64,000 nucleotides of DNA from the NCBI RefSeq assembly GCF_016907455.1, contig NZ_JAFBCB010000001.1, positions 868,001-932,000 of the forward strand. The letters are read 5' to 3'. Of this stretch, positions 56,894-64,000 are shown piece after piece; positions within the stretch are counted from its first letter, which is position 1, and the number at the start of each line of letters is the position of its first letter. This DNA comes from Brachybacterium muris. GTDB taxonomy: Bacteria; Actinomycetota; Actinomycetes; Actinomycetales; Dermabacteraceae. Made by a program: the position numbers and the translations under genes. Under the pieces are notes generated by a model. The model did no database searches. It had not been told where the DNA came from and saw nothing but the letters and a program-made list of their open reading frames with translations.

Positions 56894-57348
56894 CCACGAC
56901 ACCCGGGGAGCCGGGCCGGCAGGTGGACACCCAGTCCCTCGCCGCCCGCATGTCCCAGGTGGCGCTGGCGATCGTGATCGCGGTGCTGTCGGTGGTGCTG
57001 CTGGTGACCACCCATCGGGTGCGCCTCGCGCTCGGCGGCGTGGACCTGCCGGCGGGTCTGCTGTTCGGCACCGCGTTCCAGGTGACCGCCTGCGTGTTCC
57101 TGTACGCGGCCACCGGGTCACGGCTCCCGCTGGTGGTGCTGGGCTCCCTGTGGGGGCTGCTGGCGATGCCGTTCCTGGGCCGCGGCGTGGGCGGGGGAGT
57201 GCTGTTCCCCGCCGTGATCGGTGATCAGGTGCAGCTGTCCGGGTGGATCGTGCAGGGCATCGGGGTGCTGCTGCCGTTCGCGATGGCGCTGGTGATCACT
57301 GCGCTGCGACGTCGGCCTGGCCCGCGTCCTTCCCGCCGTTCCCGCTGA
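56890..57348 (+). CDS. Small membrane protein of unknown function
   Basis: I do not recognise this 152-residue protein with confidence. It has four predicted transmembrane helices (about 22-42, 53-73, 79-97, 115-137) and a basic C-terminal tail (RRRPGPRPSRRSR). A similar small membrane protein often occurs near fdxA in actinobacteria. The GTG 56890 start has no clear ribosome-binding site and lies in a duplicated stretch, so the start is uncertain. Its end overlaps the converging SH3-like gene by 53 bases. Confidence 0.6.
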   Translation: MTTTPGEPGRQVDTQSLAARMSQVALAIVIAVLSVVLLVTTHRVRLALGGVDLPAGLLFGTAFQVTACVFLYAATGSRLPLVVLGSLWGLLAMPFLGRGVGGGVLFPAVIGDQVQLSGWIVQGIGVLLPFAMALVITALRRRPGPRPSRRSR

Positions 57349-57634
57349 GGTCGTGCCCCTGGCCGGGGTGCGACTCGACGGTGCCCTGGCGCCGCTGCGG
57401 GGGCGGCGGCACCGGCTTGGCGGCCACCACCAGGGTGCGCGGCACCCGCACGGCGCCCCGCTTGGTCATCACCTCGACGCTGTTCTCGTCGACCTCCAGG
57501 ATCGTGCCCAGGGCGTCGGTCATCGACTCCCCGTGCGGGGAGGCGGTGCGGTCGATCGCGTACCGCATGACCACGCGGCGCCCGGGCTCCAGGAACGGGG
57601 CCCATCCCGGGCGGCGGCGGTGGCCGTCGTTCAT
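57296..57634 (-). CDS. SH3-like domain protein related to Rv0428c N-terminus
   Basis: This 112-residue protein contains VVMRYAIDRT, a segment beginning TDALGTILEVDENS, VEVMTKRGAVRVPRTLVVAA and KPVPPPP. That pattern matches the small SH3-like domain found at the N-terminus of Rv0428c/Cg3035-type GNAT acetyltransferases. Here it stands alone without the acetyltransferase domain; proteins like this are sometimes annotated as acetyltransferases, which I do not support. AGGAGGAG precedes ATG 57634. It is divergent from fdxA. Confidence 0.65.
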   Translation of the reverse strand: MNDGHRRRPGWAPFLEPGRRVVMRYAIDRTASPHGESMTDALGTILEVDENSVEVMTKRGAVRVPRTLVVAAKPVPPPPQRRQGTVESHPGQGHDLSGNGGKDAGQADVAAQ

Positions 57635-57833
57635 CACCACGTGCTCCTCCTGGCGGCTTCGGTCGTGATCGGCAAGCAGGCAGGTTACTGCTCGGAAGGG
57701 GCCTGTGACCACCGTTGGTGCGCTCCCGGGGGTGTTCGGCCCGTCACGCCCGGCCGCCGCGCCGCGTCCCGGTTCCCACGCCGGGCCGCCGAGGTGCGAT
57801 GATGGTGCGGTACCCGTCGGAAGGAACTGCACC

Positions 57834-58163
57834 ATGACGTACGTCATCGCCCTGCCCTGTGTCGATGTGAAGGATCGTGCGTGCGTGGACGAGTGTCCGG
57901 TGGACTGCATCTATGAGGGCAACCGGATGCTCTACATCCAGCCCGACGAGTGCGTGGACTGCGGTGCCTGTGAGCCCGTGTGCCCCGTCGAGGCGATCTT
58001 CTACGAGGACGACGTCCCGGACCAGTGGGCCGAGTACTACGACGCCAACGTCAACTTCTTCGACGATCTCGGCGCGCCCGGTGGCGCGGCCAAGATGGGC
58101 GTGATCGACAAGGACCACCCGCTGGTCGAGGCGCTCCCGCCCCAGCCCAACCCGCTGGCCTGA
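57834..58163 (+). CDS. fdxA: Ferredoxin FdxA (7Fe type)
   Basis: This 109-residue ferredoxin carries low-potential electrons. Cysteine motifs are [17 protein letters not shown] for the first cluster region and [16 protein letters not shown] for the second, in line with a 3Fe-4S plus 4Fe-4S ferredoxin of the mycobacterial FdxC/FdxA type. GGAAGGA precedes ATG 57834. The C-terminal extension after about residue 60 ([13 protein letters not shown]) is typical. dapC follows after a few bases, a conserved actinobacterial pair. Confidence 0.95.
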   Translation: MTYVIALPCVDVKDRACVDECPVDCIYEGNRMLYIQPDECVDCGACEPVCPVEAIFYEDDVPDQWAEYYDANVNFFDDLGAPGGAAKMGVIDKDHPLVEALPPQPNPLA

Positions 58164-58170
58164 GCACGTG

Positions 58171-59328
58171 GTGACAGCACCGCACCCCCGCAGGACCCTG
58201 GCCTCGCGCCTGCCCGAGTTCCCCTGGGACAGCCTCGCCTCCGCCCGCGAGCTCGCGGCCTCCCACGCAGACGGCATCGTCGACCTCTCCGTGGGCACCC
58301 CGGTGGATCCCACCCCGGTCTCCGTGCAGCAGGCGCTCGCCGATGCGGCCGACTCCCACGGCTACCCCACGACCATCGGCACCCCCGCCCTGCGCGAGGG
58401 CATCGTCTCCTTCCTGCAGCGCCACCGCGCAGCGCCCGCAGAGCTCGACGTGCAGCACGTGCTTCCCACCATCGGCTCCAAGGAGCTGGTGGCGCACCTG
58501 CCCTTCCAGCTCGGCCTCGGCCCCGGGGATGCCGTCGCGTTCCCGCACGTGGCCTATCCCACCTACGACATCGGAGCTCGCCTGGTGGGCGCCCAGCCCC
58601 TGCCGGTGGACATGGTGCGCCTGGCTGTCGAGGGGGAGGCTGCCCTGCCCGATCCCTCGCTGGCCTCCCGGATCCGCCTGCTGTGGCTGAACTCGCCCTC
58701 GAACCCCACCGGCGCGGTGCTGGAGGCGGACCAGATCGCCGCGATCGTGCGCTGGGCCCGCGAGCGCGGCATCGTGGTCGCCTCCGACGAGTGCTACGCC
58801 CTGCTACCGTGGACCGTCGACGAGGTGCCCTCGGTGCTGGACCCCCGCGTGAACGAGGGGAGCCTCAGCGGCCTGCTGTGCGTGTACTCGCTGTCCAAGC
58901 AGTCCAACCTGGCCGGCTACCGCGCTGCCTTCGTGGCCGGTGACCCGGCTCTGGTGGGGGAGCTGCTGGCGGTGCGCAAGCAAGCCGGAATGATGATCCC
59001 CGGCCCCATCCAGGCCGCCATGGCCGCAGCCCTGGACGACGACGGCGCGGTGGCGGCTCAGCGGGAGACCTACCGAGCGCGTCGCGCACTGCTCTCCGGT
59101 GCACTGCGCGACGCCGGTGGCGAGATCCACGGATCGGACGCAGGCCTGTACCTGTGGACCACCTTCCGCGAGGACTGCGCCACGTCCGTGCGGGCACTGG
59201 CCGGTCTGGGGATCCTGGTGGCCCCGGGGATGTTCTATGGTGAAGCAGGCGGGACCTTCGTCCGAGTGGCACTGACGGCCACCGATGAGCGGATCGCCGC
59301 TGCCGCCCGGCGCCTGCAGCGCCACTGA
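58171..59328 (+). CDS. dapC: Succinyldiaminopimelate transaminase DapC
   Basis: This PLP-dependent class I/II aminotransferase of 385 residues makes N-succinyl-LL-diaminopimelate in the lysine/DAP pathway. Features are DLSVGTPVDPTP, the NSPSNPTGAVL motif, ASDECYALLPW and the PLP-lysine segment SLSKQSNLAGYR; the binding Arg lies in FVRVALTA near the C-terminus. The product feeds MurE, which by its DNPR motif uses meso-DAP. GTG 58171 (or 58168) is close to the fdxA stop and the two are probably cotranscribed. Confidence 0.9.
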   Translation: MTAPHPRRTLASRLPEFPWDSLASARELAASHADGIVDLSVGTPVDPTPVSVQQALADAADSHGYPTTIGTPALREGIVSFLQRHRAAPAELDVQHVLPTIGSKELVAHLPFQLGLGPGDAVAFPHVAYPTYDIGARLVGAQPLPVDMVRLAVEGEAALPDPSLASRIRLLWLNSPSNPTGAVLEADQIAAIVRWARERGIVVASDECYALLPWTVDEVPSVLDPRVNEGSLSGLLCVYSLSKQSNLAGYRAAFVAGDPALVGELLAVRKQAGMMIPGPIQAAMAAALDDDGAVAAQRETYRARRALLSGALRDAGGEIHGSDAGLYLWTTFREDCATSVRALAGLGILVAPGMFYGEAGGTFVRVALTATDERIAAAARRLQRH

Positions 59329-59357
59329 ACGATCCGACCACGCACAACGGAGAGCCC

Positions 59358-60710
59358 ATGGATCACGCGACGACGCCCGCCCGCCTCGCCTACGACGAGA
59401 AGACCCTCGATCTGCCGCGCATCGACGCCGTGGAGGGCAATCCGGGCATCGGGATCGGGCCGCTGCGCAAGGAGACCGGCGCGGTCACCTACGACCCCGG
59501 TTTCATGAACACCGCCAACACCACCTCGGAGATCACCTACATCGACGGTGACGAGGGGATCCTGCGCTACCGCGGCTATCCGATCGAGCAGCTCGCCGAG
59601 CACTCCACCTACCTCGAGGTGGCCTACCTGCTGATCCACGGCGAGCTGCCCACCCGCGGCCAGCTCGACAACTTCTCCGCCCAGGTGGAGCGCCGCACCC
59701 TGCTGGACGAGCGCTTCCGTCGGCTGTTCGACGGCTACCCGCGCGATGCCCACCCGATGGCGGTGCTGCAGGCCGGCGTCTCCGCGCTGTCCACCTTCTA
59801 CCAGGACTCCCTGGATCCCTTCGACGAGGAGCAGGTGCGGCTGTCCTCGGTGCGGCTGCTGGCCAAGATGCCCACCATGGCGGCCTACGCCCATCGCATC
59901 GCGCAGGGCCACGCGCTGCTGTACCCGGACAACCGCCTCTCCCTGATCGAGAACTTCCTGCGCCTGACCTTCGGCTTCCCGGTTGAGGAGTACATCGCCG
60001 ACCCGGCCGTGGTGCGTGCCATGGAGCAGCTGCTGATCCTGCATGCGGACCACGAGCAGAACTGCTCCACCTCCGCGGTGCGCCTGGTGGGCTCGGCCCA
60101 GGCCAACCTGTTCACCTCGATCTCGGCCGGCATCGGCGCGCTGTCCGGCCCTGCGCACGGTGGCGCCAATGCCGCGGTGATGGAGATGCTCAACCTGATC
60201 CGCGACGAGGGCATCGACCCCCGCGACTACATGGAGAAGGTGAAGAACAAGGAGGACGGCATCCGGCTGATGGGCTTCGGCCACCGGGTGTACAAGAACT
60301 ACGACCCCCGCGCCCGCATCGTCAAGAGCATCGCCGACACCGTGCTGGAGCGCCTGGGCGTCAACGACGAGCGCCTGGAGCTGGCGATGAAGCTCGAGGA
60401 GATCGCGCTGAACGACGACTACTTCGTCGAGCGCAAGCTGTACCCGAACGTGGACTTCTACACCGGCATCATCTACAAGGCGATGGGCTTCCCCACCCAG
60501 ATGTTCACGGTGCTGTTCGCGATCGGTCGCCTGCCGGGCTGGATCGCGCAGTGGCAGGAGATGATCCACGACCCGGACACCAAGATCGGCCGCCCGCGCC
60601 AGATCTACACCGGCCACCCCGAGCGCCCGTACCAGGCGATGGAGGAGCGCACCGGCACCAGCGAGCTGCGCCTGGCGGAGCTCAAGGCCGAGATCGACAA
60701 GCGGGGCTGA
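59358..60710 (+). CDS. gltA: Citrate synthase
   Basis: This 450-residue type II-like citrate synthase condenses oxaloacetate and acetyl-CoA. It shows TYIDGDEGILRYRGYPI, HADHEQNCSTSAVR, the active-site His in GPAHGGANAAVMEML, and MGFGHRVYKNYDPRARI with the second His. The catalytic Asp region VDFYTGIIYKAMGFP is also present. CGGAGAG precedes ATG 59358. It stands 29 bases after dapC. Only weak hairpins follow before the bacteriocin gene. Confidence 0.96.
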   Translation: MDHATTPARLAYDEKTLDLPRIDAVEGNPGIGIGPLRKETGAVTYDPGFMNTANTTSEITYIDGDEGILRYRGYPIEQLAEHSTYLEVAYLLIHGELPTRGQLDNFSAQVERRTLLDERFRRLFDGYPRDAHPMAVLQAGVSALSTFYQDSLDPFDEEQVRLSSVRLLAKMPTMAAYAHRIAQGHALLYPDNRLSLIENFLRLTFGFPVEEYIADPAVVRAMEQLLILHADHEQNCSTSAVRLVGSAQANLFTSISAGIGALSGPAHGGANAAVMEMLNLIRDEGIDPRDYMEKVKNKEDGIRLMGFGHRVYKNYDPRARIVKSIADTVLERLGVNDERLELAMKLEEIALNDDYFVERKLYPNVDFYTGIIYKAMGFPTQMFTVLFAIGRLPGWIAQWQEMIHDPDTKIGRPRQIYTGHPERPYQAMEERTGTSELRLAELKAEIDKRG

Positions 60711-60910
60711 AGCCGGTCCGATCGGCTGGACGGGCCCACACGCCCCGATGCAGAGGCCCGGAGTGCTCGCAAAAGCTCGAGACGGTGTCGAGACCGTGAA
60801 CGGTTGAAGAACATCACGTTGACGCGCGGTCCTCGCCCCCCCTCCTGGTAGCTTCATCCCACGTCGGGTGACCGGCTTGTGGATCCAACAGGACAAAGGG
60901 GTTTGTTGTG

Positions 60911-61258
60911 ATGTCTGTACCAAAGATTTCGATGATTCGGCGTGCTGTCGCTTCGCTTTTCGCCACATCTCTTATTGCATGTGGCGCTGTGACAGCCGCC
61001 GAGGCTGTGGTCGTCACCAAGTATCCTTGTGGGGGGACTTGGCGTTACGAGTCGAGTGTGCCGCGAGACATCCTGGTGTTCTCAAGCTATTTCAATTCGC
61101 GAACCGTTCACCGGGCGTCGGTGATTAATGGCAATGGCGTCTACAAGGAGTCGGGCTGGAAGAATTCCGGGGTCAATGCTGACGCCAGCGTCATGGGCAC
61201 AGATAAAGTTGATGAAGCCTACTATGCGAACAAGAACCCCGAGAGATACTGCAAGTAG
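60911..61258 (+). CDS. Lactococcin 972-family bacteriocin precursor
   Basis: This 115-residue secreted peptide has a basic start (ISMIRRAV), a hydrophobic core and a likely signal-peptidase site after AEA at residue 32; LIAC at 21-24 could also be read as a lipobox. The mature part shows the family pattern CGGTWRYE, SSYFNSRTVHRASVING, SGWKNSGVNADASV and EAYYANKN. Lactococcin 972 blocks septum formation by binding lipid II. Two cysteines (Cys40 and Cys114) near both ends of the mature peptide are unusual. AAAGGGG precedes ATG 60911. GC content is visibly lower (about 52, 60 and 42 percent in three hand-counted 60-base lines) than the neighbours, suggesting transfer. Confidence 0.82.
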   Translation: MSVPKISMIRRAVASLFATSLIACGAVTAAEAVVVTKYPCGGTWRYESSVPRDILVFSSYFNSRTVHRASVINGNGVYKESGWKNSGVNADASVMGTDKVDEAYYANKNPERYCK

Positions 61259-61381
61259 ATTGACAGATTGAGTATTCGTAGTCGTGGGAGCCACCGAATC
61301 TTGCTCTTGGGGACCGCCGATCGTGCCGACGGGGGCCAGTAGCCGCCGCGGTGGGGACCACTGGCTCCCGCCGGCATCGGG

Positions 61382-62128
61382 TCACTGGGGCAGTGCGGTG
61401 TGTTCTCGCATGTTCCTGTCGCCGGTGTCGATCCAGATTGTGTTGTGCACGATGCGGTCCATGATCGCATCGGCGTGGACTGCTCCACCGAGCCGGGCGT
61501 GCCAGTCCTTCTTCGGGTACTGGGTGCAGAACACGGTCGAGCCGGTGTCATAGCGGCGCTCGAGCAGTTCCAGCAGCATCGAACGCATTCCCTCGTCAGG
61601 ATGGTCCAGCAGCCACTCGTCGATCACCAGCAGCGAGAACGTGGAGTACTTCCGCAGGAACTTCGTCTGGCCCTGCGGCTTGTCCTTTGCCAGGGCCCAG
61701 GCCTCTTCGAGGTCGGGCATTCGGATGTAGTGGGCTCGGAGCCGGTGCTGGCAGGCCTGCTTCGCCAGCGCGCAGCCGAGGTAGGACTTCCCTGAGCCGG
61801 TGAAGCCCTGGAAGACCACGTTCTGTTGCCGCTGGATGAAGGAGCAGGTTGCCAGTTGCGCGATCACGTTCCGGTTCAGTCCCCGTTCCTCGACCAGATC
61901 CAGCCGCCGCAGGTCCGCTCCGGGATAACGCAGCCCCGCCCGGCGGATCAGACCCTCGACCTTTCCATGATTGAAGATGGAATGCGCCTCGTCCACGATC
62001 AGCTGGAGCCGTTCCTGGAACGACATCCCCAGCACGTGAGCCTCATCCTGGGCATCGATCGCGTCCAGCAGCGCGGTCGCGCCCATCTCGCGCAGCTTCC
62101 GCTTCGTGTCGTTATCGATCACGCTCAC
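61382..62128 (-). CDS. istB: IS21 helper ATPase IstB (copy C)
   Basis: This 248-residue protein is identical to the other copies. Its GTG start overlaps the istA stop on the minus strand. Transcription of istAB here runs toward the bacteriocin gene and is antisense to it. Confidence 0.95.
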   Translation of the reverse strand: MSVIDNDTKRKLREMGATALLDAIDAQDEAHVLGMSFQERLQLIVDEAHSIFNHGKVEGLIRRAGLRYPGADLRRLDLVEERGLNRNVIAQLATCSFIQRQQNVVFQGFTGSGKSYLGCALAKQACQHRLRAHYIRMPDLEEAWALAKDKPQGQTKFLRKYSTFSLLVIDEWLLDHPDEGMRSMLLELLERRYDTGSTVFCTQYPKKDWHARLGGAVHADAIMDRIVHNTIWIDTGDRNMREHTALPQ

Positions 62129-63687
62129 CGGACACCTCCGGCGTAGTAGTCGGCGCCACGGACGTATCCGCCGTCTTCCGCGGGTTCCTCGCGGGGTGGA
62201 CGCAGGGCGGCGACCTTGTCCTGCCCGGTGGCCAAGATCGGGTGCAGATGCGCATAGCGCGGTGAACGGACCCGTCCCGTCAGCGCGAGTGCGCAGGCCG
62301 CCTCGACCCGATCTACGGAGAAGCGGCGAGAGAGCCGTAGCACCGCCAACGCGGGATCCAGGCCCTGTTCCACGATCGGCACGGACTCGAAGATCCGCTG
62401 GATCACGATCACCGTGGCCGGCCCGACCCGATCTGCCCACGCCCGCACCCTCTGCGCGTCCCAGGCCTGGAAACGCTCGCCCGCAGGTAGGTCCGCGTCG
62501 TTGGTGCGGTACTCATTGCTCGCGGTCTCCGGGAGCAGCAGGTGACTGGTCAGTCGCTGGCTGCCCTGATAGATCTCCAGCGTCCGGGCCGTGATGCGCA
62601 GATCGACCTTCGCGCCGATGTGCGCGAACGGCGCGGAGTAGAAGTTCCGCGCGAACGTGACGTGCCCGTTCCTGCCCACTCGTCGTCCGTAGTGCCATGT
62701 CGAGATCTCGTAGGGCACCGCCGGCAGCGGCGTCAGCAGCGGCCGCTCCTCCGCGTCGAACACGCTGGCGCGGGATCCGGGCCGCTTCTGGAACGGCTCC
62801 GCGTTATAGGCCTCCATCCGCTGCCCGATGGCGGCTGCAAGTTCGGGCAGGGACGTGAATCGCTGATCCCGCAGCCCGGCGATGACCCAGGTCGCGACGT
62901 GCGCGACGGTGTTCTCCACGCTCGCCTTGTCTTTCGGTTTCCGCACCCTCCCCGGGAGCACCGCCGCCGAGTAATGCGCTGCCATCTCGCGATACGCATC
63001 GTTCAGGACGATCTCGCCCTCGCGGGGGTGCTTCACCACACCGGTCTTGAGGTTGTCCGGAACGATCCTCGGGACCGTCCCGCCCAGCGCCTCGAACATC
63101 GCTACGTGCGCTCGCAGCCAGGACTCCTGGCGCATATCCAGCGCCGGGAAGCAGAACGCGTAACGAGAAAAAGGCAGGCAGGCAACGAACAAGAACACCT
63201 TCGAGACCTCGCCGGTGACCGGATCGGCCAGCTCCATCGTGGGGCCGGACCAGTCGACCTCCACGCTCTGGCCGGCCTTGTGACCGACTCTCGAAGCGGC
63301 ACCGGTGACCATGACGTGGTGCTGGTAGGTGCGGCAAAACCGGTCATACCCCATCGCCGGATCCCCAGCCGCCGTGGTCGCGTCGAAGTACTCGCCGTGC
63401 AACAGCTTCAGCGTCACGCCGACCCTGGCCATCTCTCGATGGACCTGTTCCCAGTCCGGCTGTGCGAACACGCTCTCGTGCTCGCCCCGGCCCGGGAACA
63501 ACCGGGCATACACCTGCTCATCGGCGACGTCCGCGATATCGCCCCACCCGATCCCTGCAGCGTCAGCGGCCTCGAACACCGCCCTCACGGACTTGCGGGA
63601 CATGCCCTGCGAGGACGAAATCGCTCGCCCCGACAGACCTTCTGCGCGCAGCTGGAGCACCAGCTTCGCCCTGATCTTCCGTACCAT
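62125..63687 (-). CDS. istA: IS21 transposase IstA (copy C)
   Basis: This 520-residue protein is identical to the other copies, with intact DDE residues. The ribosome-binding site is again inside the perfect 12-bp hairpin (63697-63735). The left IS end with its putative promoter region lies next to the truncated membrane gene at the window edge. Confidence 0.96.
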   Translation of the reverse strand: MVRKIRAKLVLQLRAEGLSGRAISSSQGMSRKSVRAVFEAADAAGIGWGDIADVADEQVYARLFPGRGEHESVFAQPDWEQVHREMARVGVTLKLLHGEYFDATTAAGDPAMGYDRFCRTYQHHVMVTGAASRVGHKAGQSVEVDWSGPTMELADPVTGEVSKVFLFVACLPFSRYAFCFPALDMRQESWLRAHVAMFEALGGTVPRIVPDNLKTGVVKHPREGEIVLNDAYREMAAHYSAAVLPGRVRKPKDKASVENTVAHVATWVIAGLRDQRFTSLPELAAAIGQRMEAYNAEPFQKRPGSRASVFDAEERPLLTPLPAVPYEISTWHYGRRVGRNGHVTFARNFYSAPFAHIGAKVDLRITARTLEIYQGSQRLTSHLLLPETASNEYRTNDADLPAGERFQAWDAQRVRAWADRVGPATVIVIQRIFESVPIVEQGLDPALAVLRLSRRFSVDRVEAACALALTGRVRSPRYAHLHPILATGQDKVAALRPPREEPAEDGGYVRGADYYAGGVR

Positions 63688-63858
63688 TCCAGATTGCTCC
63701 TTCCGCCGCGTGCCCTATACACACGGCGGAAGGAGCGTAGACAGAGCGGCCCCAACGACACCACTGGTGGTCCCGAACGACGCCACCGCTACGGCAGCGA
63801 CGTGGCACCCGAACCCTCGATCAGCGGACCCCAGCGAGGCGAATATTCACAGATCGTT

Positions 63859-64000
63859 ATGGTGCATAACCTCGCGAGCCGAGCCAGCCGGGTCAACGTG
63901 AAGACCAGGCTGGCTCGGTTCACCTCGCGATGGCGCTGCGACCTGCTCGTCGTCGGTGTGGTGCTTCTGATGAGCATCACCTCGGTGCTCACAGGCCTTG
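63859..64000 (+). CDS. Membrane protein start, probable bacteriocin partner (partial)
   Basis: From ATG 63859 the frame is open to the window end: a basic N-terminus (SRVNVKTRLARFTSRWRCD) followed by a hydrophobic helix LLVVGVVLLMSITSVLTGL. Without the IS its start would be 14 bases after the bacteriocin stop, so the two were adjacent genes of one operon. Lactococcin 972-type loci usually continue with a large membrane protein (DUF1430 type) and an ABC ATPase, which fits. Only 47 codons are visible and the start lacks a good ribosome-binding site. Confidence 0.6.
   Translation, partial: MVHNLASRASRVNVKTRLARFTSRWRCDLLVVGVVLLMSITSVLTGL

Larger units (their letters stand above)
61269..63849 (-). 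mobile_element. IS21-family element, copy C
   Basis: The element is 2581 bp in opposite orientation to copies A and B, bounded by TGAGTATTCG and CGAATATTCA on the plus strand. It is flanked by CAGAT (61264-61268 and 63850-63854). It sits between the bacteriocin gene and the next gene, which would be only 14 bases apart without it. Proteins match copies A and B residue for residue. Confidence 0.97.

Noticed and set aside
60711..60910. Bacteriocin promoter at TTGACG (about 60820)
   Set aside because: The nearest -10-like word (TAGCTT) is about 24 bases away, too far for a normal promoter. No better pair was found.

Overview
The window is chromosomal DNA of a high-GC actinobacterium. Evidence: very GC-rich codon third positions, frequent GTG starts, an actinobacterial-type division and cell-wall (dcw) cluster that runs on into pgeF, sepF, yggT and divIVA with no ftsA, a DNPR-type MurE (meso-diaminopimelate), the fdxA-dapC pair, and a DUF222/HNH endonuclease. 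A Micrococcales member close to Brachybacterium/Dermabacteraceae is my best guess, but the genus is inference.

Layout. 1-2.4 kb: a HEPN-like protein, DNA polymerase IV and a DUF3040 membrane protein. 2.8-23.2 kb: a nearly unbroken dcw block (mraZ, rsmH, ftsL, ftsI, murE, murF, mraY, murD, ftsW, murG, murC, ftsQ, ftsZ, pgeF, sepF, yggT, divIVA, lspA, rluD). Many of its neighbours overlap by ATGA or GTGA, and mraZ is preceded by a textbook array of 10-bp-spaced TGGGN boxes. 23.2-28.5 kb: accessory DNA with a GNAT remnant, an unknown protein, an HNH endonuclease with hexanucleotide microsatellites, an alpha/beta hydrolase and a decayed ABC-F gene. 28.6-33.5 kb: dnaE and an acyl-CoA dehydrogenase. 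33.5-44.4 kb: pfkA split by an IS, a flotillin, a sugar ABC transporter without ATPase, a GH25 lysozyme remnant and pgi. 44.7-54.8 kb: an oligopeptide ABC transporter operon with two paralogous binding proteins; its double ATPase gene is split by an IS exactly in the first Walker A motif. 54.9-60.7 kb: typA, a small membrane protein, an SH3-like protein, fdxA, dapC and citrate synthase. 60.9-64.0 kb: a low-GC lactococcin-972-like bacteriocin gene, a third IS, and the start of the next gene (a membrane protein).

The dominant story outside the core block is an IS21-family element present in three apparently identical 2581-bp copies (A 34547-37127 +, B 50492-53072 +, C 61269-63849 -). Each is flanked by its own 5-bp target duplication (CACGC, TCCGG, CAGAT). 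The insertions break phosphofructokinase, break the oligopeptide transporter ATPase, and separate a bacteriocin gene from its likely membrane partner. Each copy has a 12-bp perfect hairpin that hides the istA ribosome binding site. Together with three older gene remnants this points to recent IS expansion and gene loss.

A second, unexpected pattern is that several genes (ftsQ, pgeF, the unknown gene ending at 24307, pfkA, the flotillin gene, weakly ftsZ; also just after typA) carry short tandem duplications that straddle or closely follow the stop codon, often with the word TGATC.
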